A stretch of 64,000 bases of DNA from Corynebacterium endometrii (GCF_004795735.1 NZ_CP039247.1:434001-498000); one strand, 5' to 3'. Shown: positions 1 through 9,541, counted from the first letter of the stretch. Notes: generated by a model from the sequence alone, not told the origin. A program made the numbers and translations.

Positions 1-961
1 GCTTGAGCTTCGTGATCCACGAGGTCAGGAGCCAGCCGGTGGTTTGCCCGAGGCGCTGCCGGTAGGCCTTGGACGTGGCGTTAGCGAGTTCCTCGGCGCC
101 GGCGGCCTCGGAAAGCAGCGTGTCCATCTCCTTCTTGGCGGACTTCGGCACGCCTTGGATAGCGGCGCCCTCGGTCCACGGAGTAGTTACGGCGGAAAGA
201 TCTGCCTCGATACGCCGGGTCTGGGCGTTGTGAGCCTTGGCCACGCGGGTGATTTCCTTGCGCAGGTCATCGATGCCCATGCCATCTCGAGCGGAGGTCG
301 GTACCACCTTCACCTTCTTAAGCCCGTCCTCGCGCAGCAGCTGAGCGTAGGACTCGCACACGGCCTGGACATCGCCGTCACGGAGCCTATCGGCTTTGTT
401 GAGCACGGCCAGCGTTACCGCGGAGTGGTTGGCGTGGGGGCGGATAAAATTCTCGTGGATGATGGAATCAGCGTACTTCTCCGGATCTGTGACCCAGACC
501 AGCACATCTACCTGGCCCGCCAATCGCGTGGCGATTTCACGGTTAGAAAGCTCCACGGAGTCAAAGTCGGGCAGGTCAAGCAGAATAAGCGGCCCAGCGC
601 CCGGGGCGAATTCGCCCGAACGGTTGCGGCGGTCTTCCACGCTCAGCCAGTCAAGCAGCGCCTCGGAACCGCGGGGCTCCCACACGGCAGCCAGTGGGGA
701 AGAAGTGGTAGGGCGGCGGGGAGAAGACTTGCCTAGGTCCTCGCCCACCACGGCGTTAAAGAGCGTGGTCTTGCCGGAGCCGGTGGCGCCGAAGAATCCC
801 ACCACGGTGTGGTCTGCGGAGAGCTCGCGGCGCTCGGCGGCTGCCTTGGCCACGCGGTCGAGCGGCTCAAGCTCGGTTGGGGTCAGGTACGCAGTGCCGG
901 CCTCGCGGGCGGAATTTAGCGCCTCGAGGCGCTCGGAGAGTTGGGGCTTTTTCTTAAACAT
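1..961 (-). CDS. Dynamin-like GTPase A (3' end outside window)
   Basis: The reading frame starts at ATG 961 and runs off the left edge, so about 320 N-terminal residues are visible. The G1 loop GATGSGKTT lies near residues 58-66, a G3 motif DLPDFDS near 128-134 and the G4 motif NKAD at 187-190. These mark a TRAFAC-class GTPase of the dynamin/Era-like type, expected to hydrolyse GTP. The role is unknown; membrane remodelling or cell-envelope work is a guess from relatives such as IniA/IniC. The start overlaps the end of the upstream GTPase gene by 8 bp, so the two are one transcription unit and may act as a pair. The visible part shows no membrane segment. Confidence 0.8.
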   Translation of the reverse strand, partial: MFKKKPQLSERLEALNSAREAGTAYLTPTELEPLDRVAKAAAERRELSADHTVVGFFGATGSGKTTLFNAVVGEDLGKSSPRRPTTSSPLAAVWEPRGSEALLDWLSVEDRRNRSGEFAPGAGPLILLDLPDFDSVELSNREIATRLAGQVDVLVWVTDPEKYADSIIHENFIRPHANHSAVTLAVLNKADRLRDGDVQAVCESYAQLLREDGLKKVKVVPTSARDGMGIDDLRKEITRVAKAHNAQTRRIEADLSAVTTPWTEGAAIQGVPKSAKKEMDTLLSEAAGAEELANATSKAYRQRLGQTTGWLLTSWITKLK

Positions 962-2792
962 CGCGATCCTCCTCGCGGATAACCGGGACGCCGCGCAGGC
1001 GGTTGAGGCGATCCATAAAGCTTGCGGTCATTGTTGGCCGAGCGGACTCGATTTCCTTTACCTCGTCAATCACCTCGCCATCGATGATGGCTGGCTCGAT
1101 GGCCTCAACCCCGGCCTCTTCACGCACCGCGGCGGCGGCAAGCCGCGCGGCCTGACGCATCTCGCCGGAGGTAGTGCCGGAGGCCAGGGAGTCAATGAGT
1201 TCGTTGTAGCGGGCTTCTTCCTGTTCGAACAGGACGTGCACGCGGGCGTTGAGATCCTCGCGGGCGTGCCTTGCCATGCGGCGAACGGCGTCTTCACCAA
1301 AGATGGTCTCGAGCAGTTTCTGGCCCACCACGGCGGAACCGCCGGCGATGGCTAGTTCACCGCCGGAAAGACCAGCGGTGGATGCAAACACCACAAGCAT
1401 GAGTGCCACGGTCACCACGTTGAGACCGATGGACATCACGCGGGCCTTCATGCGCTTATCTGCCGCGTTGTCCTGGATGTAACCCATGAGCCCGGTCTGC
1501 CACTCGCGGACCAGCTCAGAGGCGGACCCGTTGATGGTGGTGGAGGCGTGGGCGAGCTCTGGGGCGGCGTCGGCACGCAGGGAAGGCGCCACCGAGCCCA
1601 GGTGGGACCAGGAGCGGGTGGCGGCGGTCTCGGCGGCGTCCACGACCACGGCATGGAGGCCGGACTCTATTTCGGTTTCGACCTCGCGCATCGGCGCAGG
1701 TTTACCGCTGAACCAGGACCCCAGTTTGTCCAGCGCGGAGGAATACCACCGTTCGATTGTGCGAAAGGCATCCGAGGTCCCCACAAAGTCCTGCCAGCGG
1801 GCCATGACTTCCTGGCGGAGCAGGTTGCCATCCGACGTCGCGTCAATGACATGCTCACTCGCGCGGTCATAGTTCGCGGAGATGGCCTCACGCAGCTGGG
1901 CGGCGAAGGCCTCCTGGCGGGCGCGTTCCTCGGAGAGGGCGTCCACGCGGGCGACCAGGCGCTCCATAGCGCCTAGGACCGTCTTGCCTGCCATCTCGCG
2001 GCGGGCTGCGGAATCCGCGGCGAGTCGGGAGAGTACTTCGCGGGCTGGGGCCACGGTCTCGTCCGGAAGGAATTCGGCAAAATCCTTCGCGAATGGGACA
2101 GTAATGAGCCGGGATTCGTTAAGGCCAGCTTCGTCCATCATGCGGCGCAGGTCCTGCGGCACGGTGGCCATGGCGTCCTCATCCACGCGGTTCAAGATGA
2201 CGAGGACCTCAATATCGCGGCCGGCCGCGTCATTAAGGAAATCCCACACGAGGTTATCCGCGTAGCGCGCCGGGGTGGTCACAAACACCCACAGGTCGGC
2301 GGCGGCCAGCAGCTGGGAGGCGAGGGCGCGGTTCTTATCATCGATGGAATCAAAGTCCGGCGCGTCTAGCAGGGCAAGTCCCGGGGACAGGCGCGGGGTC
2401 TCGACGATGCGGAGGGAATCAGCCTGTGCGCCGGGTTCCTCAGGGCCGTGGGTGCGCGGCAGATCCGGGAGCACGTGAGGGGAATTGAACCACTCAGCAT
2501 CCGCCGGGTTGACAACTAAGGATGGCTGGCGGGTGGTGGGGCGAATAACGCCGGAGGCGGTGACCTTCTCGCCGATTGTGGAATTGACCAGCGTTGACTT
2601 GCCGGAGCCGGTGGAGCCGCCCACCACGGCCAGTAGAGGGGCGTCAATATTGGCCAGGCGGGGCAGGACGTAGTCATCCAACTGGGCGACGATGGCGCTG
2701 GCATCAGCCCCGGTCTGGTCTTCGGGGCGAAACCTGGCCGCGGCTAGCTTATCCCGCAGGGCGGTCACTGATTCGAGGCTTTGAATACTCAC
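954..2792 (-). CDS. Dynamin-like GTPase B with C-terminal membrane hairpin
   Basis: A 612-residue protein. G1 is GGSTGSGKST at 58-67, G3 is DAPDFDS at 143-149 and G4 is NRVD at 201-204. A long helical middle is followed by two hydrophobic stretches around residues 449-490, which look like a membrane hairpin or paddle, then a helical and acidic tail. This order (GTPase, helical stalk, membrane insertion) is typical of bacterial dynamin-like proteins; the substrate membrane and function are inferred only. The start is GTG at 2792, because the nearby ATG at 2797 runs straight into a stop. It is the first gene of a two-gene unit with GTPase A and is divergent from rplN. Confidence 0.8.
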   Translation of the reverse strand: MSIQSLESVTALRDKLAAARFRPEDQTGADASAIVAQLDDYVLPRLANIDAPLLAVVGGSTGSGKSTLVNSTIGEKVTASGVIRPTTRQPSLVVNPADAEWFNSPHVLPDLPRTHGPEEPGAQADSLRIVETPRLSPGLALLDAPDFDSIDDKNRALASQLLAAADLWVFVTTPARYADNLVWDFLNDAAGRDIEVLVILNRVDEDAMATVPQDLRRMMDEAGLNESRLITVPFAKDFAEFLPDETVAPAREVLSRLAADSAARREMAGKTVLGAMERLVARVDALSEERARQEAFAAQLREAISANYDRASEHVIDATSDGNLLRQEVMARWQDFVGTSDAFRTIERWYSSALDKLGSWFSGKPAPMREVETEIESGLHAVVVDAAETAATRSWSHLGSVAPSLRADAAPELAHASTTINGSASELVREWQTGLMGYIQDNAADKRMKARVMSIGLNVVTVALMLVVFASTAGLSGGELAIAGGSAVVGQKLLETIFGEDAVRRMARHAREDLNARVHVLFEQEEARYNELIDSLASGTTSGEMRQAARLAAAAVREEAGVEAIEPAIIDGEVIDEVKEIESARPTMTASFMDRLNRLRGVPVIREEDRDV

Positions 2793-2849
2793 CCCATATA
2801 TCGTACAGAGGGGCCCGCGCCTCCCAGCGCAGATGCCCCTAACCTGGAT

Positions 2850-2879
2850 TTGTGCAGGCCGGGGCGATGTGGTTAAATA
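2850..2879 (+). promoter_or_regulatory. Candidate promoter of rplN-rplX-rplE
   Basis: TTGTGC (2850-2855) and TAAATA (2874-2879) are 18 nt apart and resemble the corynebacterial housekeeping -35 and -10 boxes. Initiation near 2886 would leave a leader of about 155 nt before rplN. The -10 match is modest. Confidence 0.4.
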
Positions 2880-2989
2880 TTCGGGTTGCTTGAAGCCGGT
2901 CGGCTCCGGCGTGGAAGTTTCCGGTCCACCCTTGCCGAGACCCCTCGACTAGTTCGTTGCACACTTCAAGCCGCAAGCAAGTAGACCAG

Positions 2990-3017
2990 GTGCGTTAAGG
3001 CCGGAAATCTTACGCAC
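2990..3017 (+). promoter_or_regulatory. Leader hairpin upstream of rplN
   Basis: Arms GTGCGTTAAG (2990-2999) and CTTACGCAC (3009-3017) form a nine-pair stem with one bulged T and a nine-base loop. It lies 26 nt before the GTG start of rplN in a long leader. It has no T tract, so an autoregulatory ribosomal-protein leader is more likely than a terminator. The function is inferred. Confidence 0.45.
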
Positions 3018-3043
3018 AATAATCCAGGTCAGGAGACCAAGCA

Positions 3044-3412
3044 GTGATTCAGCAAGAATCTCGTCTGCGAGTCGCCGATAACTCTGGTGCACGAGAGATT
3101 CTCGTCATCCGTAACCTCGGCGGTTCCGTTCGACGTTTTGCCGGCATTGGTGACGTTGTAGTTGCCACTGTCAAGGAAGCCGTCCCAGGCGGCAACGTAA
3201 AGCAGGGCGAAGTTGTCAAGGCTGTTATCGTTCGCGCGAAGAAGGAAACCCGCCGTCCGGACGGTTCCTACATCCGCTTCGACGAGAACGCGGCCGTCAT
3301 CCTCAAGGGTGACAACGAGCCACGCGGTACCCGTATCTTCGGCCCAGTCGCGCGCGAGCTGCGCGACAAGCGCTTCATGAAGATCGTTTCTCTCGCACCG
3401 GAGGTGATCTAA
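3044..3412 (+). CDS. rplN: 50S ribosomal protein L14
   Basis: A 122-residue protein, the usual L14 length, opening [18 protein letters not shown] and ending [10 protein letters not shown], both typical of uL14. L14 sits on the 50S interface next to L3 and L19 and takes part in the bridge to 16S rRNA. The start codon is GTG at 3044, with AGGAG at 3030-3034. It heads a three-gene block with rplX and rplE, separated from the S10 genes and preceded by its own leader. Confidence 0.97.
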   Translation: MIQQESRLRVADNSGAREILVIRNLGGSVRRFAGIGDVVVATVKEAVPGGNVKQGEVVKAVIVRAKKETRRPDGSYIRFDENAAVILKGDNEPRGTRIFGPVARELRDKRFMKIVSLAPEVI

Positions 3413-3416
3413 TCTT

Positions 3417-3731
3417 ATGAAGATTCATAAGGGCGATATGGTGATTGTTATTTCGGGTCCTGACAAGGGCGCGAAGGGCAAGGTCATCGAGGCATACCCA
3501 CAGCGTGACAAGGTTCTCGTTGAGGGCGTAAACCGCATCAAGAAGCACGTTGCAAACTCCGCCGCTGAGCGTGGCGCTGAGTCCGGCGGCATTGTTACCC
3601 AGGAAGCCCCAATCCACGTTTCCAACGTTGCGATTGTTGACTCTGAGGGCAACCCAACCCGCGTGGGCTACCGTTTCGATGAGAACGGCAAGAAGGTCCG
3701 CATCGCGCGTAGCAACGGGAAGGACATCTAA
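3417..3731 (+). CDS. rplX: 50S ribosomal protein L24
   Basis: A 104-residue uL24 protein with the N-terminal KOW motif ([18 protein letters not shown], residues 6-23) that binds 23S rRNA early in 50S assembly. The end [25 protein letters not shown] is characteristic. The Shine-Dalgarno GGAGGTGA lies inside the last codons of rplN, and only 4 nt separate the genes, so translation is probably coupled. The next gene, rplE, starts 3 nt after this stop. Confidence 0.97.
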   Translation: MKIHKGDMVIVISGPDKGAKGKVIEAYPQRDKVLVEGVNRIKKHVANSAAERGAESGGIVTQEAPIHVSNVAIVDSEGNPTRVGYRFDENGKKVRIARSNGKDI

Positions 3732-3734
3732 ACA

Positions 3735-4286
3735 ATGAGCGAGAACTACACTCCACGCCTGAAGGCTCGCTACCGCGAGGAAATCCGCAAGACCATGCAG
3801 GACGAGTTCTCCTACGAGAACGTCATGCAGATTCCTGGCGTCACCAAGGTTGTTGTCAACATGGGTGTTGGCGAAGCCGCTCGTGACTCCAAGGTCATCA
3901 ACGGTGCGCTCGAGGATCTGACCGCAATTACCGGTCAGAAGCCACAGCTGCGCCGCGCAAAGAAGTCCATCGCTAACTTCAAGCTCCGTGAGGGCATGCC
4001 AATCGGCGCAAAGGTTACCCTGCGCGGCGACCGCATGTGGGAGTTCCTGGACCGCCTGCTGGTCATCGCGCTGCCACGTATCCGTGACTTCCGCGGCCTG
4101 TCCGATCAGCAGTTCGACGGCAACGGCAACTACACCTTCGGCCTGTCCGAGCAGTCCATGTTCTACGAGATCGACATCGACAAGATCGACCGCCCTCGTG
4201 GTATGGACATCACCGTAGTGACCACCGCTACCACCGATGAGGAAGGCCGCAAGCTGCTCAAGGAGCTCGGCTTCCCATTCAAGTAA
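3735..4286 (+). CDS. rplE: 50S ribosomal protein L5
   Basis: A 183-residue uL5 protein. The region around [21 protein letters not shown] and the later [18 protein letters not shown] are hallmark L5 segments. L5 binds 5S rRNA with L18 and contacts P-site tRNA. The start follows the rplX stop by 3 nt, with GGAAGGA upstream. It is the last gene of this unit: a terminator hairpin follows at 4330. In most bacteria rpsN and rpsH come next, but here the next ribosomal gene is 8.6 kb away. Confidence 0.97.
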   Translation: MSENYTPRLKARYREEIRKTMQDEFSYENVMQIPGVTKVVVNMGVGEAARDSKVINGALEDLTAITGQKPQLRRAKKSIANFKLREGMPIGAKVTLRGDRMWEFLDRLLVIALPRIRDFRGLSDQQFDGNGNYTFGLSEQSMFYEIDIDKIDRPRGMDITVVTTATTDEEGRKLLKELGFPFK

Positions 4287-4329
4287 AGCGTGATGTGGGC
4301 GCCTAACAGTAGGGCCCGCAACCGCTATC

Positions 4330-4360
4330 AAAGCCCCAGCCTTTGTGGTTGGGGCTTTTT
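4330..4360 (+). terminator. Rho-independent terminator after rplE
   Basis: A 12-pair stem (AAAGCCCCAGCC with GGTTGGGGCTTT, one G-T pair) and a short loop, followed by a run of T. Confidence 0.9.
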
Positions 4361-4529
4361 GCTTGCCCGCTTTAACCCCGCGAGGTTTTATCCGCAATCC
4401 CGCTCGAAGCCGCGGGCGGGCGGGTTATCATGTTCCGGTTCCAAGATTCACCCGGTAACCCCATGATTCGCGCGGCGCATCCAAGGGCTGCGAGCGCTTA
4501 TACACCGTAATGAATAAAGGCTAAGAATA

Positions 4530-6059
4530 ATGTCATATTTCTCTCGCAGCGCGATTATCGCTCCCAAGGAGTTTAATCGCTGGCTGATTCCGCCGGCGGC
4601 GCTGGCGATCCACCTGTCCATCGGCCAGGTCTATGCTTTCTCCGTTTTTAAGATTCCGCTCATGGAGCACTTTGGCGTCCAGGATGTGGCCGTGGGATGG
4701 ATTTTCTCCCTTGCCATTTTGATGTTGGGCATTTCCTCAGCGCTGTTTGGCACGTGGGTTGAGCGGGTAGGCCCGCGCGTATCGATGACGGTTTCCGGCA
4801 CCCTATGGGTATTGGGATTCTTTATCGCCACCTTCGGTATTCAAGCCGGCCACCTGTGGCTGGTTTACCTTGGATACGGTTTCATCGGCGGCATTGGCCT
4901 GGGTATCGGTTACATTTCGCCGGTGTCCACGTTGATGAAGTGGTTCCCAGACCGCCCGGGCCTGGCCACGGGGTTGGCGATTATGGGCTTTGGCGGCGGT
5001 GCGTTGATCGCGTCGCCGGCGTCCAACCGCATGATGGAGTTCTTTGGTGGCGGTTCGGATACCGCCCAGCTTGCCGCCGGACTGCGCGGCACGTTCCTTA
5101 CCCTCGCCGTCCTATACCTTGTGGTCATCGCGTTGGGTGCCTACTCCATCCGCATCCCTCACCCCGACTGGAAGCCAAGCGGTGGGCCGGCCGCACCGGC
5201 CGAGCCCGATGCAATGAAGACCACCGGCAACGTCTCCGCCAACACGGCCATCAAGACGCCCCAGTTCTGGTTGCTGTGGATCATCCTGTTTACGAACATC
5301 ACCGCGGGTATCGGAATCCTTGAGAATGCCGCACCGATGATTCAGGATTACTTCCCGGCCATTACCGCCGGGGCGGCCGCTGGGTTTGTTGGCCTATTGT
5401 CGCTGACCAACATGGGCGGGCGCTTCGTCTGGTCCTCCCTGTCTGACATCATTGGCCGCAAGAACATCTACATGGTCTATCTGGGCATGGGCCTCCTCCT
5501 GTACTTGGTCGTGGCCCTATTCGGTTCCTCAAACCTGGTGGTCTTCGTTGCCTGTGCGCTTATCATCTTGTCCTTCTACGGTGGCGGCTTCGCAACGATT
5601 CCGGCCTACCTGAAGGATCTGTTTGGCGTATACCAGGTGGGGGCCATCCATGGACGCCTGCTCACCGCGTGGTCCGCAGCGGGCGTGGCGGGTCCACTTA
5701 TTGTCAACATGGTCCTGGAGAATCAGGGCGCCAAGGGCTACGAGGGCCCAGAGCTATACAAGCTATCCCTGTTTATCATGTGCGGCCTGCTGGCCGTTGG
5801 CCTCATCGCCAATATCCTGGTCCGTCCGGTGGCCGAGAAGTACATGGAGGATCCGACGGTGGTCAAAGCTAAGGCTGACGCCGACCGCAAGGCCGTTATG
5901 GACGCTGAGGCTGAGGCTGAGGCTGAGGGCCATGATAACGGATATTCAGGCAAGCTCCACGCGGCCGTGGCGTTGATCCTGGCGCTGTTTATCGGCGCAT
6001 CACTTATCTTTGGTCTCTGGGAGACCGCCGTTAAGGCGGCCCAGATGTTTACCGCTTAA
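4530..6059 (+). CDS. OFA-type MFS transporter (oxalate/formate antiporter family)
   Basis: A 509-residue membrane protein with about 12 transmembrane segments. The opening after FNRWLIPPAALAIHLSIGQVY and the segment YISPVSTLMKWFPDRPGLATGLAIMGFG are typical of the OFA branch of the major facilitator superfamily. Members carry oxalate, formate, lactate or similar small organic acids; the substrate here is not shown. The cytoplasmic tail contains a run of Glu-Ala repeats coded by four GAGGCT units (about 5906-5930), followed by one more hydrophobic helix. The gene stands alone between two terminators. Its closeness to fdhD makes formate a reasonable guess. Confidence 0.85.
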   Translation: MSYFSRSAIIAPKEFNRWLIPPAALAIHLSIGQVYAFSVFKIPLMEHFGVQDVAVGWIFSLAILMLGISSALFGTWVERVGPRVSMTVSGTLWVLGFFIATFGIQAGHLWLVYLGYGFIGGIGLGIGYISPVSTLMKWFPDRPGLATGLAIMGFGGGALIASPASNRMMEFFGGGSDTAQLAAGLRGTFLTLAVLYLVVIALGAYSIRIPHPDWKPSGGPAAPAEPDAMKTTGNVSANTAIKTPQFWLLWIILFTNITAGIGILENAAPMIQDYFPAITAGAAAGFVGLLSLTNMGGRFVWSSLSDIIGRKNIYMVYLGMGLLLYLVVALFGSSNLVVFVACALIILSFYGGGFATIPAYLKDLFGVYQVGAIHGRLLTAWSAAGVAGPLIVNMVLENQGAKGYEGPELYKLSLFIMCGLLAVGLIANILVRPVAEKYMEDPTVVKAKADADRKAVMDAEAEAEAEGHDNGYSGKLHAAVALILALFIGASLIFGLWETAVKAAQMFTA

Positions 6060-6074
6060 CCCGCGGGCTGACCG

Positions 6075-6117
6075 GCGCGCACCGCTTCCCTTCACTAGGG
6101 GAGGGTGCGCGCTTTCG
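6075..6117 (+). terminator. Terminator after the MFS carrier gene
   Basis: GCGCGCACC (6075-6083) pairs with GGTGCGCGC (6104-6112); an inner CTTCCC/GGGGAG stem extends it. The sequence CTTTCGC follows. Confidence 0.85.
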
Positions 6118-6142
6118 CATTTGCTGGGGTAGGGGTCCTTTC

Positions 6143-6206
6143 TTGCAGAAACTATATGTGTGACGTAGGCTACAGAATAAACTTTGAGTGACCTAATCCG
6201 GGATTA
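6143..6206 (+). promoter_or_regulatory. fadA upstream region with palindromes
   Basis: TTGCAG (6143-6148) and TAGGCT (6166-6171) with a 17-nt spacer are a weak promoter candidate. GTGAC-type half sites occur at 6160-6164 and 6188-6193, recalling the GGTCAC/GTGACC operator before the acyl-CoA dehydrogenase gene. A perfect palindrome TAATCC-G-GGATTA lies at 6194-6206 just before the ribosome site. Regulator binding is inferred. Confidence 0.3.
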
Positions 6207-6220
6207 AAGAGGAGATTTTC

Positions 6221-7378
6221 ATGACGGACATCCACTTCGTGGGCGCTGCCCGCCTACCCATCGGCAAGTTTGGTGGGGTACTTGCCGGTCTAAGCCCCAC
6301 TGAGATGGGGACTACGGTGGCGCAGGAAGCCATTGGGCGCTCAGGAGTGGACGCGGCGGACATTGAGACGGCGGTTTTCGCTAACGTTCTGCCCTCCGAA
6401 CCGTCCGATTTGTACATCAGCCGGAAAATCGCCATCAGGGCGGGCATGCCTCATTCCTCCATCGCGATGAACGTCAACCGCCTGTGCGGTTCCGGTCTGC
6501 AGGCCATCATCTCCGCGGCCCAGACCGTACGCGACGGTGACTCCACCTATGCGCTGGCCGGGGGAACCGAATCCATGACGCGCGCGCCATACAGCGTGGA
6601 GGGCATGCGAGCGGGGAAGAAGATGGGCGATGGGCGCCTTTATGATTGGCTCACCGGCGCGCTGACCTGCCCGTTCGGTACAGGTCATATGGGGGTGACC
6701 GCGGAAAACGTGGCCAGCGATCATGGCGTGACCCGCGAACGCCAAGATGAGTTCTCCGCCGAGTCCCAGCGCCGCGCTATGCAGGCCCGCCGGGACGGCG
6801 TGCACGCTGAAGAGATTGTCCCAGTCGGTGAGTGCGACTTTGATGAACACGTCCGCGAGACCAGCGTTGAAAAGCTGGCGGGCCTCAAGCCCGTCTTCCA
6901 GAAGGATGGCACGGTCACCGCGGGCAACGCGTCGGGCATCAATGACGGCGCGGCCGCGGTGGTATTGGCCACCGGGGAGGCCGTGGCGGACAAGGGCCTG
7001 ACGTCACTGGGCAAACTCATCGGCTGGGGGATTGCCGGCGTGGATCCAACCCGCATGGGTATCGGCCCCGTCGAAGCGGTCCCCAAGGCGCTGGCCAAGG
7101 CGGGTATCACACTCGATGACGTGGATTTGATTGAGTCTAATGAGGCCTTCGCCGCCCAGGCCATCGCGGTGGGGGACGCGCTTGGCTTCGATCCCGAAAA
7201 GACCAATGTGTGGGGAGGCGCGATTGCCCATGGCCACCCAGTGGGCGCGACCGGCGCGATCCTCGCCACAAAGATGCTTTACGCCCTGCGCCGGGAGGCG
7301 AAGCGCTACGGGCTTGTCACCATGTGTATCGGCGGCGGACAGGGAATTGCCATTGTTATTGAGAATGGAGAAGCATAA
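6221..7378 (+). CDS. fadA: Acetyl-CoA C-acyltransferase (thiolase)
   Basis: A 385-residue thiolase II protein that cleaves 3-ketoacyl-CoA to acetyl-CoA, the last step of beta-oxidation. The acyl-accepting Cys89 is in NVNRLCGSGLQAI, the catalytic His339 in GHPVGATGA and the second Cys369 in MCIGGGQG, so all catalytic residues are present. GAGGAG stands 7 nt before ATG 6221. The gene abuts the next one (TAA directly followed by ATG), making a fadA-fadB operon as in other bacteria. A biosynthetic acetoacetyl-CoA thiolase cannot be excluded, but the operon partner favours fatty-acid breakdown. Confidence 0.9.
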   Translation: MTDIHFVGAARLPIGKFGGVLAGLSPTEMGTTVAQEAIGRSGVDAADIETAVFANVLPSEPSDLYISRKIAIRAGMPHSSIAMNVNRLCGSGLQAIISAAQTVRDGDSTYALAGGTESMTRAPYSVEGMRAGKKMGDGRLYDWLTGALTCPFGTGHMGVTAENVASDHGVTRERQDEFSAESQRRAMQARRDGVHAEEIVPVGECDFDEHVRETSVEKLAGLKPVFQKDGTVTAGNASGINDGAAAVVLATGEAVADKGLTSLGKLIGWGIAGVDPTRMGIGPVEAVPKALAKAGITLDDVDLIESNEAFAAQAIAVGDALGFDPEKTNVWGGAIAHGHPVGATGAILATKMLYALRREAKRYGLVTMCIGGGQGIAIVIENGEA

Positions 7379-9541
7379 ATGACTACTCACATTACTAAGG
7401 CAGGCGTTATCGGCGCGGGCTCCATGGGCTCCGGAATCGCGGCCCTACTGGCATCCGCGGGCATCCAGGTAGTGCTGTTGGACATGAATGAAGACGGCGC
7501 CTGCAAGGCCGTGGAACTCCAGCGCAAGCGAAAGGGCTTCTATCACCCCGATTTCGCAGACAATGTCACCGCGGGATCGGATTTCTCGCTGCTCGAGGGC
7601 TGCGAGTGGGTAATCGAGGCAATTTTCGAGGACCTTGAGGCCAAGCACAACCTATACCGGGATATCGAGCCGCACCTTGGCGCGGATACCATTTTGAGTT
7701 CCAATACATCCACGCTGCCGCTGGAACGCCTGCGCGAGGGCGTGGCCGCGGAGCGCCCGTTCGCCATCACCCACTTCTTTAACCCACCAAAGGTCATGCG
7801 CCTGGTGGAGCTTATTGCGAGTGGCGAGACCGAGCGGCGCCTGCGCGCAACCATTGAACAACAGTTGGGCAAGGTGGCCCTGGAATGCCGTGATACCCCA
7901 GGTTTCATTGCCAACCGCCTGGGATGTTATTGGATGGCGGCCGGCGCGGGCATCGCCATGCGCGACGGTATAAGCTACGAGCTCGCCGACGCCTCCTTCG
8001 GCCGCGCGCTCGGCATCCCACGCACCGGCGTATTTGGGCTGTTGGATTACATCGGCCTGCAGCTGGTGAAGCCAATCTGGGGAAGCCTTGAAGACGCGCT
8101 GCCCGCGGATGACCTCCTGTTCCGCTGGCCGCTGGGATCAAATGAATTCATCGCGGGCCTGGTCGAGCGCGGCCTGACCGGGCGCACTGGCGAAGGCGGC
8201 TTCTACAAGGGGCGTGACCAGGTCATCAACGAGGACTATGAGTATGTCCAGCGCACCCAGCCCGATGATGAGGCCTTAGCCGCTCGTGATCCACGCACCC
8301 TCCTGGAAACTGATTCGCCGGGCGGGCGCTATGCCAAGGAACTGTTCTTGGAGACTTTGGAATATTGCTGCGTCGTGGCCCCCGAGATCGCTGACCACGT
8401 GGGGCTTCTCGATGAAGGCCTCAAGCTGGGATTCGGCTGGAAGAAGGGCATATTCGAACTCGCGGACGTGGTGGGCGTTAAGTGGCTTGCCCAGCAATAT
8501 GAAACCGCGCCCGCGCTCCTTGAGTCCGCCGTCAAGGCCGGTGGATTCTACGTTGACGGCAAGGTGCTGGGTAGCTCCGGCGTACTTACGCAGCTCCCAG
8601 CCCGCGAGGGCGTGGTATCCGTGGCCGGTCTGGAGGCTAAGGGGCGCAAGGTAGTGGATGAAGAGACCATTCAGGTCCTGCTGCTCGACAACGGGGTGGC
8701 CATCGCTAGCCTGAAGACCCCGCTCAACTCCCTGCCGGTGCCGGCGCTCAAGGCGCTAACCCAGGCGGTCAACGACGCGGAGTCTCTGGGCATTAGGTCC
8801 TTGGTGATCGGGAGCGATGAAACGCGCGCCTTCAGCGCCGGCGCCCACCTTGACTCCCTGGCCTCGGCAGCGGAATCCGGCGATGAAGCCGCCGTGCGCG
8901 AGATGATAGAGTCCGGTTCCATCCTCATGCGCACGCTGCGCTTTGCCCCCATCCCCGTGGTGGGCGCGGTAAAGGGCGTGGCCCTTGGCGGCGGGGCGGA
9001 GTTGGCGCTGGCCTGCGACGCTCGGGTCATTCACGCCGATACGCAGCTTGGCTTCCCGGAACGACTCGTGGGACTGTACCCGGCGTGGACCGGCACCGTG
9101 TCTTCCCTAGAGAACATGCTGGCTGCCGGGAAGACTCACCAGGAGGCCTTTGATTTCATTGCCCAGGCCGTGCCTGCCCCTAATGCGTTCTACGCGCGCG
9201 AAGCGGGGCTCCTGCGTCCCTCTGATGAGATCCTTCTTTCCGTTGATCACGTCTTGAGCCGTGCCATCGACTTGGCGGCGGAACTCGCCGAGGGCTACGA
9301 AGCACCACAAGAGCCTCGGTTGCCACTGGCCCAGGATCTTGAGATCAACCTCGAGGACGCTTCAAGCACTGACCTCGTTATTCTCGAGGCACTTAGGGCG
9401 CACTACACCGGAGACGGCGAGGTTTCCCACACGGAGCTTGCCGAGAGCGAAGTGGACAAGGCAGTTCCGGTTATCCTGAACGGGCCTAACGCGGAGCGCG
9501 CCAGGCATTATGCGGACCATCGCAAACCGTTGAAGAACTAG
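7379..9541 (+). CDS. fadB: 3-hydroxyacyl-CoA dehydrogenase / enoyl-CoA hydratase fusion
   Basis: A 720-residue bifunctional beta-oxidation enzyme. An N-terminal NAD-binding domain (GAGSMG at residues 12-17) and the dehydrogenase C domains fill roughly residues 1-400. An enoyl-CoA hydratase domain follows from about 430, with the catalytic glutamates present at 541 (GGGAE) and 561 (GFPE). The order, dehydrogenase first and hydratase second, is the reverse of E. coli FadB and matches the FadN type. It should hydrate enoyl-CoA and oxidise the 3-hydroxy product for the thiolase coded directly upstream. The start ATG touches the fadA stop. Confidence 0.88.
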   Translation: MTTHITKAGVIGAGSMGSGIAALLASAGIQVVLLDMNEDGACKAVELQRKRKGFYHPDFADNVTAGSDFSLLEGCEWVIEAIFEDLEAKHNLYRDIEPHLGADTILSSNTSTLPLERLREGVAAERPFAITHFFNPPKVMRLVELIASGETERRLRATIEQQLGKVALECRDTPGFIANRLGCYWMAAGAGIAMRDGISYELADASFGRALGIPRTGVFGLLDYIGLQLVKPIWGSLEDALPADDLLFRWPLGSNEFIAGLVERGLTGRTGEGGFYKGRDQVINEDYEYVQRTQPDDEALAARDPRTLLETDSPGGRYAKELFLETLEYCCVVAPEIADHVGLLDEGLKLGFGWKKGIFELADVVGVKWLAQQYETAPALLESAVKAGGFYVDGKVLGSSGVLTQLPAREGVVSVAGLEAKGRKVVDEETIQVLLLDNGVAIASLKTPLNSLPVPALKALTQAVNDAESLGIRSLVIGSDETRAFSAGAHLDSLASAAESGDEAAVREMIESGSILMRTLRFAPIPVVGAVKGVALGGGAELALACDARVIHADTQLGFPERLVGLYPAWTGTVSSLENMLAAGKTHQEAFDFIAQAVPAPNAFYAREAGLLRPSDEILLSVDHVLSRAIDLAAELAEGYEAPQEPRLPLAQDLEINLEDASSTDLVILEALRAHYTGDGEVSHTELAESEVDKAVPVILNGPNAERARHYADHRKPLKN

